Shown here: in pieces, positions 35,508-43,711 of the stretch
Layout: each line of letters starts with the position of its first letter
Numbering within the stretch: position 1 is the first letter of the stretch
Assembly (NCBI RefSeq): GCF_014648355.1
Contig: NZ_BMQY01000003.1
Location: 455,916 to 519,915 of the forward strand
Direction of reading: 5' to 3'
Length of the DNA: 64,000 nucleotides
From: Couchioplanes azureus
GTDB lineage: Bacteria; Actinomycetota; Actinomycetes; Mycobacteriales; Micromonosporaceae
The notes under the pieces: generated by a model
Databases searched by the model: none
The model's input: only the letters and a program-made list of their open reading frames with translations
What the model was told of the DNA's origin: nothing
Program-made: the position numbers and the translations under genes

Positions 35508-36220
35508 AGCCAGGCCACGGCCTCGTCGACGGTCGCGGCGGTCGCCACGTCCGCGGGCAGGGGCGGCCGGTCGACCATCACGACCGGAAGCCCGAGTTCG
35601 CGGGCGGCGTCGAGCTTGGCGGCGCCGCCCCCGCTGTCCTTCGTGACCAGCACCTCGATGCGGTGCCGCCGCAGCAGTTCGCGCTCGCCGTCCACGGTGA
35701 ACGGGCCGCGGTCGAGCAGCACCTCGAGGCGCCGCGGCAGCGGCGGGGCGGGCCGCTCGACCGAGCGGGACAGGAACCAGCACCCGTCCAGGGCGGCGAA
35801 CGCGGCGATGCTCTGCCGTCCGGTGGTCAGGAAGACCCGCTCGCCGAGGCCGGGCACGAGCGCCGCGGCGGCGGGTAGATGGGGCACGCGGTGCCACACG
35901 TCGCCCGGCCCCGAGCGCCATCCCGGGCGGCGCAAGACCAGCAGCGGTACCCCGGTCTGCGAGGTCGCCGCCGCCGCGTGCGCGGTCATGGTCGCGGCGA
36001 ACGGATGCGTCGCGTCCACCACGGCGCCGATGCGCTCCGTGCGCAGGTAGCGGACCAGACCCTCGACGCCGCCGAAGCCGCCGATGCGCACCTCGCCGGC
36101 GGGCAGCAGCGGCCGGGACGTCCGCCCGGCGAGCGAGCTGATCACGGGTACGCGCCCGGCGAGCGCCCGCGCCTCGGTGGTTCCCCCGAGCAGGAGGACC
36201 CGCCCGGTCAGCTCCGGCAT
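35492..36220 (-). CDS. cobK: Precorrin-6A reductase
   Basis: 242 residues: N-terminal nucleotide-binding loop VLLLGGTTEARALAG, then VVDATHPFAATMTAHAAAA, RVFLTTGRQSIAAF, and the C-terminal VTKDSGGGAAKLDAARELG, LPVVMVDRPPLP. It reduces precorrin-6A to 6B with NADPH. ATG at 36220 overlaps the end of cobM by 13 bp. Last gene of the minus-strand cobL-cobM-cobK run, convergent with cobIJ. Confidence 0.93.
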   Translation of the reverse strand: MPELTGRVLLLGGTTEARALAGRVPVISSLAGRTSRPLLPAGEVRIGGFGGVEGLVRYLRTERIGAVVDATHPFAATMTAHAAAATSQTGVPLLVLRRPGWRSGPGDVWHRVPHLPAAAALVPGLGERVFLTTGRQSIAAFAALDGCWFLSRSVERPAPPLPRRLEVLLDRGPFTVDGERELLRRHRIEVLVTKDSGGGAAKLDAARELGLPVVMVDRPPLPADVATAATVDEAVAWLAQRG

Positions 36221-36951
36221 CGATCGGTCGAGTACAGGTGGCTGTCCGGGAACTGCGACGCGGTCAGCGCCGCACCGACCACGATGACGGCGGTGCGCTT
36301 GATGCCCGCGTCGATCACCCGCGCCGCGATGTCGGCCAGCGTGCCGCGCAGGACGACCTCGTCGTCGCGGCTGGCCCGGGCCACCACCGCGACCGGGCAC
36401 TCCCGGCCGTAGTTCGGTACGAGCTCGGCGACCACCGCCTCGATCCGCTGGACGGCCAGGTGCAACACCATGGTGGCGCGGCTGGCGCCCAGGGTGGCGA
36501 GGTCCTCCCCCGGCGGCATCGCGGTGGCGCGTTCCGCCGTACGGGTCAGGATCACCGTCTGTGCCACCTCGGGCACGGTCAGCTCGCGGCCGAGGGAGGC
36601 GGCCGCCGCGGCGAAGGCCGGCACGCCCGGGGTCACGTCGTAGGGCACGCCCGCGGCGTCGAGCCGGCGCATCTGCTCGGCCACCGCGCTGAAGACCGAC
36701 GGGTCGCCGGAGTGCAGCCGGGCCACGTCCTGACCGGCCCTGGTGGCCTCGACCATCTCGGCGACGATCTCGTCCAGGTCGAGGTTCGCGGTATCGACCA
36801 GCCGCGCGCCCGGCGGACACGATCCGAGCAGCTCACGCGGGACGAGGCTGCCCGCGTACAGGCAGACCGGCGCGGCGGCGATCAGCCGCTGCCCGCGTAC
36901 GGTGATCAGGTCCGCGGCCCCGGGACCCGCGCCGATGAAGTGCACCGTCAC
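36208..36951 (-). CDS. cobM: Precorrin-4 C11-methyltransferase
   Basis: 247 residues. Tetrapyrrole methylase motifs: VHFIGAGPGAADLITVRG at the N-terminus, LHSGDPSVFSAVAEQ, VTPGVPAFAAAAASLG, QTVILTRTAERA and VGAALTASQFPDSHLYS near the end. It methylates C11 of precorrin-4 to give precorrin-5, the substrate of CobF. GTG start at 36951 overlaps the cobL stop by 4 bp (GTGA). Confidence 0.94.
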   Translation of the reverse strand: MTVHFIGAGPGAADLITVRGQRLIAAAPVCLYAGSLVPRELLGSCPPGARLVDTANLDLDEIVAEMVEATRAGQDVARLHSGDPSVFSAVAEQMRRLDAAGVPYDVTPGVPAFAAAAASLGRELTVPEVAQTVILTRTAERATAMPPGEDLATLGASRATMVLHLAVQRIEAVVAELVPNYGRECPVAVVARASRDDEVVLRGTLADIAARVIDAGIKRTAVIVVGAALTASQFPDSHLYSTDRCRS

Positions 36952-38156
36952 GGCTTGACCACCGACCAGATCGTCACCGGCATCATCGATCTCCATCCTG
37001 TGAACCCGCCGACCGGCGACGCCCGGCTCACCGCGACCCGGGTGAGCTCGCCGCCGAGCTTGGCGTACCAGGCGGCCAGCACCGCCTCCGACTCCAGCGT
37101 GACCGCGTTCGCGACCAGCCGCCCGCCCTCGGGCAACGCGGCCCACGCGGCCTCCAGCACGCCGTCGCGCGTCACGCCGCCGCCGATGAAGACCACGTCG
37201 GGCGTGGACAACCCGGCCAGGGCGCCGGGTGCGCGACCGACGACGACCTCCAGCTTGGGTACGCCCAGAGCGGCTGCGTTCGCCTCCACGCGCGCCGCCC
37301 GCTCGGGCGAGGACTCGACCGCGACGGCCCGGCAGGCGCGATGGCTGCGCATCCACTCGATCGCGATGCTGCCCGACCCGGCGCCGACGTCCCAGAGCAG
37401 TTCGCCGGGCTGCGGGCCGAGCATCGCCAGCGTCACCGCGCGCACCTCACGCTTGGTGAGCTGCCCATCACTTTCGTAGGCGTCGTCGGGCAGTCCGGGG
37501 GTGAGCGGCAGCCGGGCACCGCCCCGGCCGCACTCGATCGCCACCACGTTGAGCGGGTCCAGCCCGGTGAGGTCGACGGTCGCCGCCGGCCCGCGGACGC
37601 TCGCCTCGTCCTCGCCGCCGAGCCGGGAGAGGACCGTCACGGTGCTGTCGCCGTACCCGCGGCTGGTCAGTAATGCGGCCACCTCGGCCGGGGTCGACGC
37701 GTCCCGGCTCAGCACCAGGATCCGGCGGCCCGGATGGACCAGCGGGTGCAGCTCCTCGACCCGCGCGGTGACCAGGCTGAGCACGTCGACGTCCGCGAGC
37801 GGCCAGCCCAGCCGGGCGGCGGCCAGGGAGACCGACGACGGATGCGGGATGACGCGCACCTGACCGGCATGGCGTCGCAGGGTGGCGCCGATGCCGTGGA
37901 ACATCGGATCGCCGCTGGCCAGCACCGCGACGCGGCGGTCGCGGTGCGCCTCGAGCAGGCCCGGCAGGGCGGGCAGCAGCGGCGACGGCCAGGCCACGCG
38001 CTCACCGGCGACCTGCGGCGGCAGCAGGGCGAGCTGGCGGTCGCTGCCGAGGATCACGTCGGCGGCGGTGAGCGCGGCGGTGGCCGTACCCGTCAGACCG
38101 GCCCAGCCGTCGGCGCCGATGCCGACCACGGTGAGTCCGGCGGGGTTGTCAGTCAC
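36948..38156 (-). CDS. cobL: Precorrin-6Y C5,15-methyltransferase (decarboxylating)
   Basis: 402 residues with two methyltransferase modules. The N-terminal CbiE-like part (~1-200) has VVGIGADGWAGLT, VLASGDPMFHGIGATL and PHPSSVSLAAARLG. The C-terminal CbiT-like part (~210-402) has LTKREVRAVTLAML, LLWDVGAGSGSIAIEWM and VFIGGGV. The bifunctional enzyme adds methyls at C5 and C15 and decarboxylates the acetate side chain. GTG 38156 is chosen; no longer frame is supported. First gene of the minus-strand operon, with its promoter in the 200-bp gap before the reductase gene. Confidence 0.94.
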   Translation of the reverse strand: MTDNPAGLTVVGIGADGWAGLTGTATAALTAADVILGSDRQLALLPPQVAGERVAWPSPLLPALPGLLEAHRDRRVAVLASGDPMFHGIGATLRRHAGQVRVIPHPSSVSLAAARLGWPLADVDVLSLVTARVEELHPLVHPGRRILVLSRDASTPAEVAALLTSRGYGDSTVTVLSRLGGEDEASVRGPAATVDLTGLDPLNVVAIECGRGGARLPLTPGLPDDAYESDGQLTKREVRAVTLAMLGPQPGELLWDVGAGSGSIAIEWMRSHRACRAVAVESSPERAARVEANAAALGVPKLEVVVGRAPGALAGLSTPDVVFIGGGVTRDGVLEAAWAALPEGGRLVANAVTLESEAVLAAWYAKLGGELTRVAVSRASPVGGFTGWRSMMPVTIWSVVKP

Positions 38157-38195
38157 GCCGGTGACGTTAGCCGGTCGGGTTGTCCGGCCCGGTTT

Positions 38196-38227
38196 CCGGC
38201 TCCGGGTGAGCCGGTCGGGCCTTTTTT
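38196..38227. terminator. Hairpin with T-tract between cobL and the reductase gene
   Basis: Arms ccggctc and gagccgg (loop cgggt) are followed after 7 bases by six T on the plus strand. It lies between divergent genes, so it may be an attenuator for the plus-strand reductase rather than an end terminator. Confidence 0.35.
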
Positions 38228-38357
38228 CGCTCCGCGTTGAGCCTTCCCCCGCCGCTCCGCGTAGTACCCCTCGACGGCCTGCGCAGACAGGGCCGTCCTG
38301 TGGGCCGCCGGGGGGCGGCCCGGCGACGGATGACGACTGCCGGGCGGGTGAGAGCCG

Positions 38358-39860
38358 ATGGCGCGACCAGGGCCGACGATGTTCCAGACCTTCGAGGACC
38401 AACGCCCCGCCCGGGACTTCTGGGAGCAACCGGACCTCAACGAGGGCGTGCCGCGCGGCGACATCCTCGTCGAGGCGCCCGGCGACCCGACCGGCTGGCA
38501 GGGCTCCGGCCCCGCGATCGTCACCGATGACCGCCCGCCGGCCGAGGCGACCTCCGGCAACCGGCTGCTCACGGTGCTGCTGTTCTTCGCCGGGCTGGCC
38601 ACCAGCGTCGCGCTGTGGCTCTTCGAGACCGAGGCGGGTGCCATCCAGGACACCGCGGCGCTGATGATGGCGGTGGGCCGGATCACCGGGCTGGTGGGCG
38701 GGTACGTCCTTTTCATCCAGCTCCTGATGATGAGCCGGGTCTCGTTCCTCGAGGACTGGGTGGGTGCCCGCGACCTGCTGCGCTGGCACCGCTGGCTCGG
38801 CACCTCCCTGGTCGTGCTGGTCGGCGCGCACGTCGTGTTCATCGTGTACGGCTACGCGATGACCAGCGAGACCGGCGTGGTCGACCAGGGCTGGACGATG
38901 ATCACGACCTTCCCGGACATGATCGGCGCCACGGTCGCCACGGGCCTGCTGGTCTTCATCAGCCTCATCTCGATCCGCGCGCTGCGGAGCAAGATGCCGT
39001 ACGAGCTCTGGCACCTGATCCACCTGAGCGCCTACCTCGTGCTGCTCCTCGGGTACGGCCACCAGGTCGCGATGGGCGCCAACCTCGGCGGCGACTTCGC
39101 CGACGTCTTCTGGCCGGCGCTCGGCGCGCTGGTGATCGCGGCCCTGGTCTGGGGCCGCCTCGTCGAGCCGGTCTGGCTGAACACGCGGCACCGCTTCGAG
39201 GTGGCCGAGGTGGTCGCCGAGGGCACGAACACGTTCTCGATCTACATCGACGGCAAGAACCTGGACAAGCTGCCCGCGCAGGCCGGCCAGTTCATGCGCT
39301 GGCGGTTCTTCACCGGCAACGGCTGGTGGCAGTCCCACCCGTTCTCGCTCTCCGCGGCACCCAACTCGCAGTGGCTGCGCCTGACGGTCACGGCCGTCGG
39401 CGGCCACACCGCCAAGCTGGCCGAGATGGAGCCCGGCACGAAGGTGTGGGCGGAGGGACCGTTCGGCACGTTCACCGCGCAGCGCCGTACCCGCCGCCGC
39501 GCCCTGCTCATCGCCGGCGGCAGCGGCATCGCCCCGATCCGCGCCCTGCTGGAGGACATGCCGCCGGACACGATCGTGATCTACCGCGCCAGCCGCCCGG
39601 ACGAGCTGGTCTTCCGCGAGGAGCTGGAGGACCTGGCGGAACGCCGGGACGCGTGGGTCCGCTACATCGTGGGCTCACGCAACGACCCCGGCCCGCGCCG
39701 GCTGTTCACGGCGAACGGCCTGCTCGGCCTGGTGCCGGACGTCAACCGGCGCGACGTGTACCTGTGCGGGCCGCCCGGCCTGGTGGACGCCGCGGTGCAG
39801 ACGCTGCGGGAGCTCGAGGTCCCCGACAGCCAGCTACACCTGGACCCCTTCGAGTTCTGA
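38358..39860 (+). CDS. Ferric-reductase-like membrane flavocytochrome (NAD(P)H/FAD domain)
   Basis: 500 residues. An ~70-residue cytosolic start precedes six transmembrane helices (~75-290) with His pairs suited to two b-hemes: WHRWLGTSLVVLVGAHVV and LWHLIHLSAYLVLLLGYGHQ. The C-terminal half is an FNR-type reductase: HPFSLSAAP (FAD site), LLIAGGSGIAPIRALL (nucleotide loop) and VYLCGPPGLVDA. It would pass electrons from cytosolic NAD(P)H across the membrane. The FMN-binding protein and ApbE downstream suggest the acceptor is a covalent flavin outside the cell. ATG 38358; ATG 38379 is possible. Confidence 0.88.
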   Translation: MARPGPTMFQTFEDQRPARDFWEQPDLNEGVPRGDILVEAPGDPTGWQGSGPAIVTDDRPPAEATSGNRLLTVLLFFAGLATSVALWLFETEAGAIQDTAALMMAVGRITGLVGGYVLFIQLLMMSRVSFLEDWVGARDLLRWHRWLGTSLVVLVGAHVVFIVYGYAMTSETGVVDQGWTMITTFPDMIGATVATGLLVFISLISIRALRSKMPYELWHLIHLSAYLVLLLGYGHQVAMGANLGGDFADVFWPALGALVIAALVWGRLVEPVWLNTRHRFEVAEVVAEGTNTFSIYIDGKNLDKLPAQAGQFMRWRFFTGNGWWQSHPFSLSAAPNSQWLRLTVTAVGGHTAKLAEMEPGTKVWAEGPFGTFTAQRRTRRRALLIAGGSGIAPIRALLEDMPPDTIVIYRASRPDELVFREELEDLAERRDAWVRYIVGSRNDPGPRRLFTANGLLGLVPDVNRRDVYLCGPPGLVDAAVQTLRELEVPDSQLHLDPFEF

Positions 39861-39940
39861 ACCGTCTCCGCGTCGGTTCCGTGCTTCCCATTGTGAGTCC
39901 CGTCCCCTGTCCCCTCGATTCGTGAGCCTCGGGAGTTTTC

Positions 39941-40456
39941 ATGCGACGCAGCACCGCAGCAGCCGTAGGAACGTTGACCGGCGCCGCCCTGATCGTGGGC
40001 GTCCGGCTGAGCGTCTCCGCGCCGGCCGCCCCGGTGGCAGCTCCGCCCGCCGTCGACCTGGCCGGTTCGGGGCAGGACGCCTCCACGCCGGGCAAGAAGC
40101 CGGGCAAGAAGCCCTCCGGCTCCGAATCGTCCGAGGACTCGAAGGAGGAGTCGTCGGAAGGCGCCGCCGGAGGCAGCGGCATGAAGGACGGCGTCTACAA
40201 GGGCTCGGCGGTCAAGAACCCGTACGGCACCGTCCAGGTCTCCATCAAGATCGAAGAAGGAAAGATCACGGCGGCTGACGCCACGTACCCGACGACCGCG
40301 GACAGCGCCACCATCAACCCGCCGGCCGTCGGGGCCCTGAACGAGTCGACGGTCAAGGCGCAGAGCGCGGAGGTCGACGCGGTGTCCGGGGCGACGTTCA
40401 CCAGCGAGTCGTACGCCAAGTCGCTCCAGGCTGCCATCGACCAGGCGAACGCGTAG
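39941..40456 (+). CDS. Exported FMN-binding domain protein
   Basis: 171 residues. An N-terminal signal or anchor (AAAVGTLTGAALIVGVRLSV) is followed by a Lys/Ser/Glu-rich linker, then an FMN-binding domain (KDGVYKGSAVKNPYGTVQV; KITAADATYP; VDAVSGATFTSESYAKSL). SGATFTS is the motif in which the last Thr/Ser is modified with covalent FMN by ApbE. Part of a three-gene set with the membrane reductase upstream and apbE 12 bp downstream. Confidence 0.9.
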   Translation: MRRSTAAAVGTLTGAALIVGVRLSVSAPAAPVAAPPAVDLAGSGQDASTPGKKPGKKPSGSESSEDSKEESSEGAAGGSGMKDGVYKGSAVKNPYGTVQVSIKIEEGKITAADATYPTTADSATINPPAVGALNESTVKAQSAEVDAVSGATFTSESYAKSLQAAIDQANA

Positions 40457-40467
40457 AGTCCCGCACC

Positions 40468-41505
40468 ATGCACCCGGCCGCCGATCCGACGCACTACGAC
40501 TTCAGTGGGATCACCTCCCTCGGCCGGCAGGTCTCGCCCGGTGTGGGTTCCGGGTCCGGCGCCGGACCGCAGGTGCCCGCTCCCGCGAGCAGCGGGGCGG
40601 CGGGTTCGCGATCCGCGGGTTCGCGATCCGCGGGTGCGGAGGCGGCGGGTTCGCGATCCGCGGGTTCCGAGCGGGTGGGTTCCGGGTTGGCTGGTTCGGG
40701 GTCCGCGGGTGCCGGGGTGGCGGGTTCCGGTTTGGGGAACCGGGCCGGCCGGTCCGTGCACCATGTCGAGCATGTCATGGGGACCGTGGTCAGCATCGAC
40801 ATCGCCGACGATCTGCCCGCGTCCACGCTCACCGCGATGATCGAGGACGTGTGCGGGTGGCTGCACGAGGTCGACCGCCGCTTCAGCACGTACCGTGACG
40901 ACAGCGAGGTGAGCCGCCTGCGCCGCCGAGAGATCGAGGTGGCGGACTGCTCGCCCGACCTGCGCCACGTGCTGGAGGCGTGCGCCGACCTGTGGCGGGC
41001 GACGGACGGCTACTTCGACGCGTACGCCGGGGGCCCGCTCGACCCGTCCGGCTATGTCAAGGGCTGGTCCGTGGAGGTCGCCTCCGCCCGCCTGGCGAAG
41101 GCCGGCTCGACCAACCACTGCGTGAACGCGGGCGGCGACATCCGCGCCCGGGGCCTGTCGGCCACGGGCGATCCCTGGCGCGTCGGCATCCGCCACCCCT
41201 GGGAGGCGGACAAGCTGAGCTGGGTGCTCAGTGTCACCGACGGCGCGGTGGCGACCTCGGGCACCTACGAACGCGGCCACCACGTCTTCAACCCCCGCAC
41301 CGGCGGCCCGGCGAACGGGCTGCGCTCGGTCACGGTCGTGGGACCGGACCTGACACTGGCCGACGCCTACGCCACCGCGGCCCTGGCCATGGGCGAAGCG
41401 GGACTCGCCTGGCTGGCGAAACTCGTCCCCGACGGCTACGAGTCGGCCGCAGTGACCGACGACGGCCGAGCGTTCAGCTCCGCCGGCCTACCCGCCGCTG
41501 TCTGA
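40468..41505 (+). CDS. apbE: FAD:protein FMN transferase
   Basis: 345 residues. The ApbE core starts near residue 100 (HHVEHVMGTVVSIDIAD) and has RRFSTYRDDSEVSRL, NAGGDIRARG, VATSGTYERGHHVFNPRTG and TLADAYATAALAMGEAG, including the metal-binding Asp and the substrate loop. It attaches FMN from FAD to Thr/Ser of partner proteins, almost certainly the FMN-binding protein encoded 12 bp upstream. Residues ~25-95 are an odd Gly/Ser/Ala insert with GSRSAG repeats and no recognisable signal peptide; location is therefore uncertain. Confidence 0.9.
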   Translation: MHPAADPTHYDFSGITSLGRQVSPGVGSGSGAGPQVPAPASSGAAGSRSAGSRSAGAEAAGSRSAGSERVGSGLAGSGSAGAGVAGSGLGNRAGRSVHHVEHVMGTVVSIDIADDLPASTLTAMIEDVCGWLHEVDRRFSTYRDDSEVSRLRRREIEVADCSPDLRHVLEACADLWRATDGYFDAYAGGPLDPSGYVKGWSVEVASARLAKAGSTNHCVNAGGDIRARGLSATGDPWRVGIRHPWEADKLSWVLSVTDGAVATSGTYERGHHVFNPRTGGPANGLRSVTVVGPDLTLADAYATAALAMGEAGLAWLAKLVPDGYESAAVTDDGRAFSSAGLPAAV

Positions 41506-41941
41506 CCCGTGCCCTGACCTGGCCCCGCCCTGGCCCTCGCCCCGCCCCTAGGCCTCGCCCGCCCGGGCCTCCCTGGCCCAGCGCCCCGCCCTGGCCCGCT
41601 CCCGTCCTGGCCGTGGCCCTGGCGCTGGCCCCGGCCCTCGCCCGCCCTGGCCCCGGCCTCGCCCGCCCTGGCCCGCCTGGCCCGGTCCCGGCCCGGTCCC
41701 GTCCTCGCCGTGGCCCTGGCGCTGGCCTCGGCCCCGGTCCCGGTCCTGGCCTCGGCCCCGGCCTCGGCCCCGGCCCCGGCCCTAGGCTGCCTCCTCCCAC
41801 CGCTCCTTGTCCCGACCTGCCACCGGACGGCCTCCTCGGCTCGCCCGGCGTCTCACCGCACCGTCCGTCCGGCCCACCGCCCTCCATGCGCTGCACCGGC
41901 CACTCCCGGCGGCCTCTCTGCGCTTCCCTCCCGGCTTCTCG
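41506..41941. repeat. Low-complexity cctggcc/ctcgccc block, no gene
   Basis: From 41510 to about 41800 the sequence is an irregular satellite of ccctggcc, gctggccc and cctcggccccgg units, with almost no A. Open frames over it are artefacts. No terminator is distinguishable between the convergent apbE and Eis-like genes. Confidence 0.7.
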
Positions 41942-43129
41942 TCAGAAGTCGGCGAACACGTACGGCATCTTCCGCGGGAACAGCGCGCTCAGCGCCTCCA
42001 CCGCCGGCGCCTCGACCCGGCCGAATCCGCGGGTCATGACCTCGACCGGGTCGAGGACCCCGTATGCCAGCGCCGAGATGCCGGGGCACGTCAAGGTGGC
42101 CTCCGGCTCGTCCTTGGTCTCCTCGACGTTCAGCGTTCCGGCCTCGCCGCTGATGCGGTAGCGGCCCGCGAGCAGCTCGTCGTCGACGACCTCGACGGTC
42201 ACGCCGCGGTCGGCGCCGGCACTCAGCCCGTTCAGGGCGTCGATCGACAGCAGCCGCACCATGGGGCCGCATTTGCCGGGAAAGTACACCCGGCCCTCGG
42301 TCCGCACGGCGAGGTCTGTGTCCCACAGCTCCGGAATCTCGTCCACGCCGACGGTGAGCACGATCTGCGTCACCTGGTCCACATGCCGGGCGAGGAACTG
42401 CAGCAGCAGGGCGCGCCCCAGCGGCCCCGTGGTGAGCAGGTCGTCTCCGACCAGATCGCCGCCGTACTGGTCGATCCGGTACGTCACGGCGCCCACCACC
42501 TCGCCGTCGACGCGCGCGATCGCCACCCACCGCGGCGGACTATCACGGAACTCGGCGGTGCGCGTGTCGTCGTACACGGAGAAGCCGTGCCTTTCCCGCA
42601 GCAGCCGCAGCGTCAAGGCGGTGTACTCGTCGAAGCCCTCGGAGAGCCGGAGCCGCTCGACCTCGCCGGGCAGATCGGCGCGGAGCAGGTGCGACAGCCC
42701 CTCCGGCGCGAAGGTGGCGGTCCGCACCCGCGGCACACCCACGTAGCCGAGCCTGCCGTAGAACGACGGCCGGAAGGGATAGAGCGCACTGACGGCGCAA
42801 CCCTGCTCACGCATCTGACCCATGAGCCTCACCATGAGCTGCCGCACGAACCCCCGGCGGCGCGCGGACGGATGCGTCGAGACGGACGCGACCCCGGCCA
42901 TGTCGTGCACGACGCCGCGTACGTTCTGCCGCATCGGGAACGCCGCGGCGCCGGCCAGGGTCTGCCCGCCCTCCTCGGCGATGAGGCTGGTGGCGGTGCG
43001 GTAGTAGGCCATGCGCCGGGCGTAGGTCTCCCGCTCGGCGTCGTCCCAGGGCGAGGAACCGAACGCGTACGCCTGCAGGGGGAACATGGTGCCGGTGCGC
43101 TCGTCGGCCGTGATCTGTCGGATCTCCAT
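41942..43129 (-). CDS. Eis-like GNAT acetyltransferase
   Basis: 395 residues with the Eis architecture: an N-terminal GNAT domain (MEIRQITADERTGTMFPLQAYAF; VSVSTHPSARRRGFVRQLM, which holds the acetyl-CoA loop; YPFRPSFYGRLGYV), a second GNAT-like half (RWVAIARVDGEVVGAVTYRI), and an SCP2-like C-terminal domain ending MPYVFADF, where the C-terminal carboxylate acts in catalysis in Eis. Family members acetylate aminoglycosides or protein lysines; the substrate here is unknown. ATG 43129 is taken because the family starts at that point. Confidence 0.88.
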   Translation of the reverse strand: MEIRQITADERTGTMFPLQAYAFGSSPWDDAERETYARRMAYYRTATSLIAEEGGQTLAGAAAFPMRQNVRGVVHDMAGVASVSTHPSARRRGFVRQLMVRLMGQMREQGCAVSALYPFRPSFYGRLGYVGVPRVRTATFAPEGLSHLLRADLPGEVERLRLSEGFDEYTALTLRLLRERHGFSVYDDTRTAEFRDSPPRWVAIARVDGEVVGAVTYRIDQYGGDLVGDDLLTTGPLGRALLLQFLARHVDQVTQIVLTVGVDEIPELWDTDLAVRTEGRVYFPGKCGPMVRLLSIDALNGLSAGADRGVTVEVVDDELLAGRYRISGEAGTLNVEETKDEPEATLTCPGISALAYGVLDPVEVMTRGFGRVEAPAVEALSALFPRKMPYVFADF

Positions 43130-43276
43130 GGCCCCTATCCAACCCGGGACGGGCGTACGGGCGCTCGCCGGTTTCGCAGCCTGTGGACAACTCGCGGGCC
43201 GCAAGGTTCACGCCGTCCCGTTGCCACCGCGTGACCTGCGGGTCTGCCGGCCCGCGACGCGCCGGGGGACCCCGGT

Positions 43277-43306
43277 TTGGCAAGGCCCGGGAGGACCGGC
43301 TAATGT
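43277..43306 (+). promoter_or_regulatory. Promoter of the tRNA cluster
   Basis: TTGGCA (43277) and TAATGT (43301) with an 18-bp spacer, 33 bp before tRNA-Gly. Good position and sequence for a vegetative sigma promoter. Confidence 0.55.
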
Positions 43307-43339
43307 TTCATCCGTCGCCGGGGGAACCCGGAAGGACAA

Positions 43340-43412
43340 GCGGACGTAGCGCAGCTGGTAGCGCATCACCTTGCCAAGGTGAGGGTCGCGGGTTCGAATC
43401 CCGTCGTCCGCT
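43340..43412 (+). tRNA. tRNA-Gly(GCC)
   Basis: Complete cloverleaf: acceptor GCGGACG/CGTCCGC, anticodon loop TTGCCAA (GCC), T-loop TTCGAAT, discriminator T. CCA not encoded. Confidence 0.95.
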
Positions 43413-43449
43413 CGGAGAGGCCGCCACAGGTAACGTGCGGGGCCGGCTC

Positions 43450-43520
43450 GGTGGAGTGGCCGAGAGGCGAGGCAACGGCCTGCAAAGCCGTGTACACGGG
43501 TTCAAATCCCGTCTCCACCT
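43450..43520 (+). tRNA. tRNA-Cys(GCA)
   Basis: Acceptor GGTGGAG/CTCCACC, anticodon stem ACGGC/GCCGT around CTGCAAA (GCA), T-loop TTCAAAT, discriminator T. Confidence 0.95.
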
Positions 43521-43534
43521 CGGCATTTGATCGA

Positions 43535-43609
43535 GGGCGATTGGCGCAGCGGGAGCGCGCTTCCTTGACACGGAAGAGGTCACTGGTTCGATCCCAGTAT
43601 CGCCCACCA
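43535..43609 (+). tRNA. tRNA-Val(GAC), integration site
   Basis: Acceptor GGGCGAT/ATCGCCC, anticodon loop TTGACAC (GAC), T-loop TTCGATC, and an encoded CCA at 43607-43609. Its last 45 bp, from the anticodon loop through CCA, recur at 54063, so the tRNA is an integration target that stays intact after insertion. Confidence 0.95.
43565..43609. mobile_element. Attachment site copy 1 (3' end of tRNA-Val)
   Basis: 45 bp (ttgacacggaagaggtcac ... tatcgcccacca) identical to 54063-54107. Similarity continues imperfectly for a further ~90 bp (cagcaggtcagaacgg..cgcccctcaggga). Confidence 0.9.
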
Positions 43610-43627
43610 CGCAACACAGCAGGTCAG

Positions 43628-43665
43628 AACGGGTTTCGCCCCTCAGGGACGAAGCCCGTTTCTCG
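43628..43665 (+). terminator. Terminator after the tRNA cluster
   Basis: Inverted repeat aacgggtttcg / cgaagcccgtt with loop cccctcaggga followed by tctcgtt. A degraded version follows the second att copy (54125-54165). Confidence 0.65.
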
Positions 43666-43711
43666 TTGAGAGAGGCCGCTGGGAGAAATTTGGGAGAGAA
43701 TCTTGGCACTC

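Noticed and set aside
41506..41941. Possible gene encoding a Pro/Gly-rich protein
   Set aside because: Pure low-complexity DNA open in several frames, with no ribosome-binding site.
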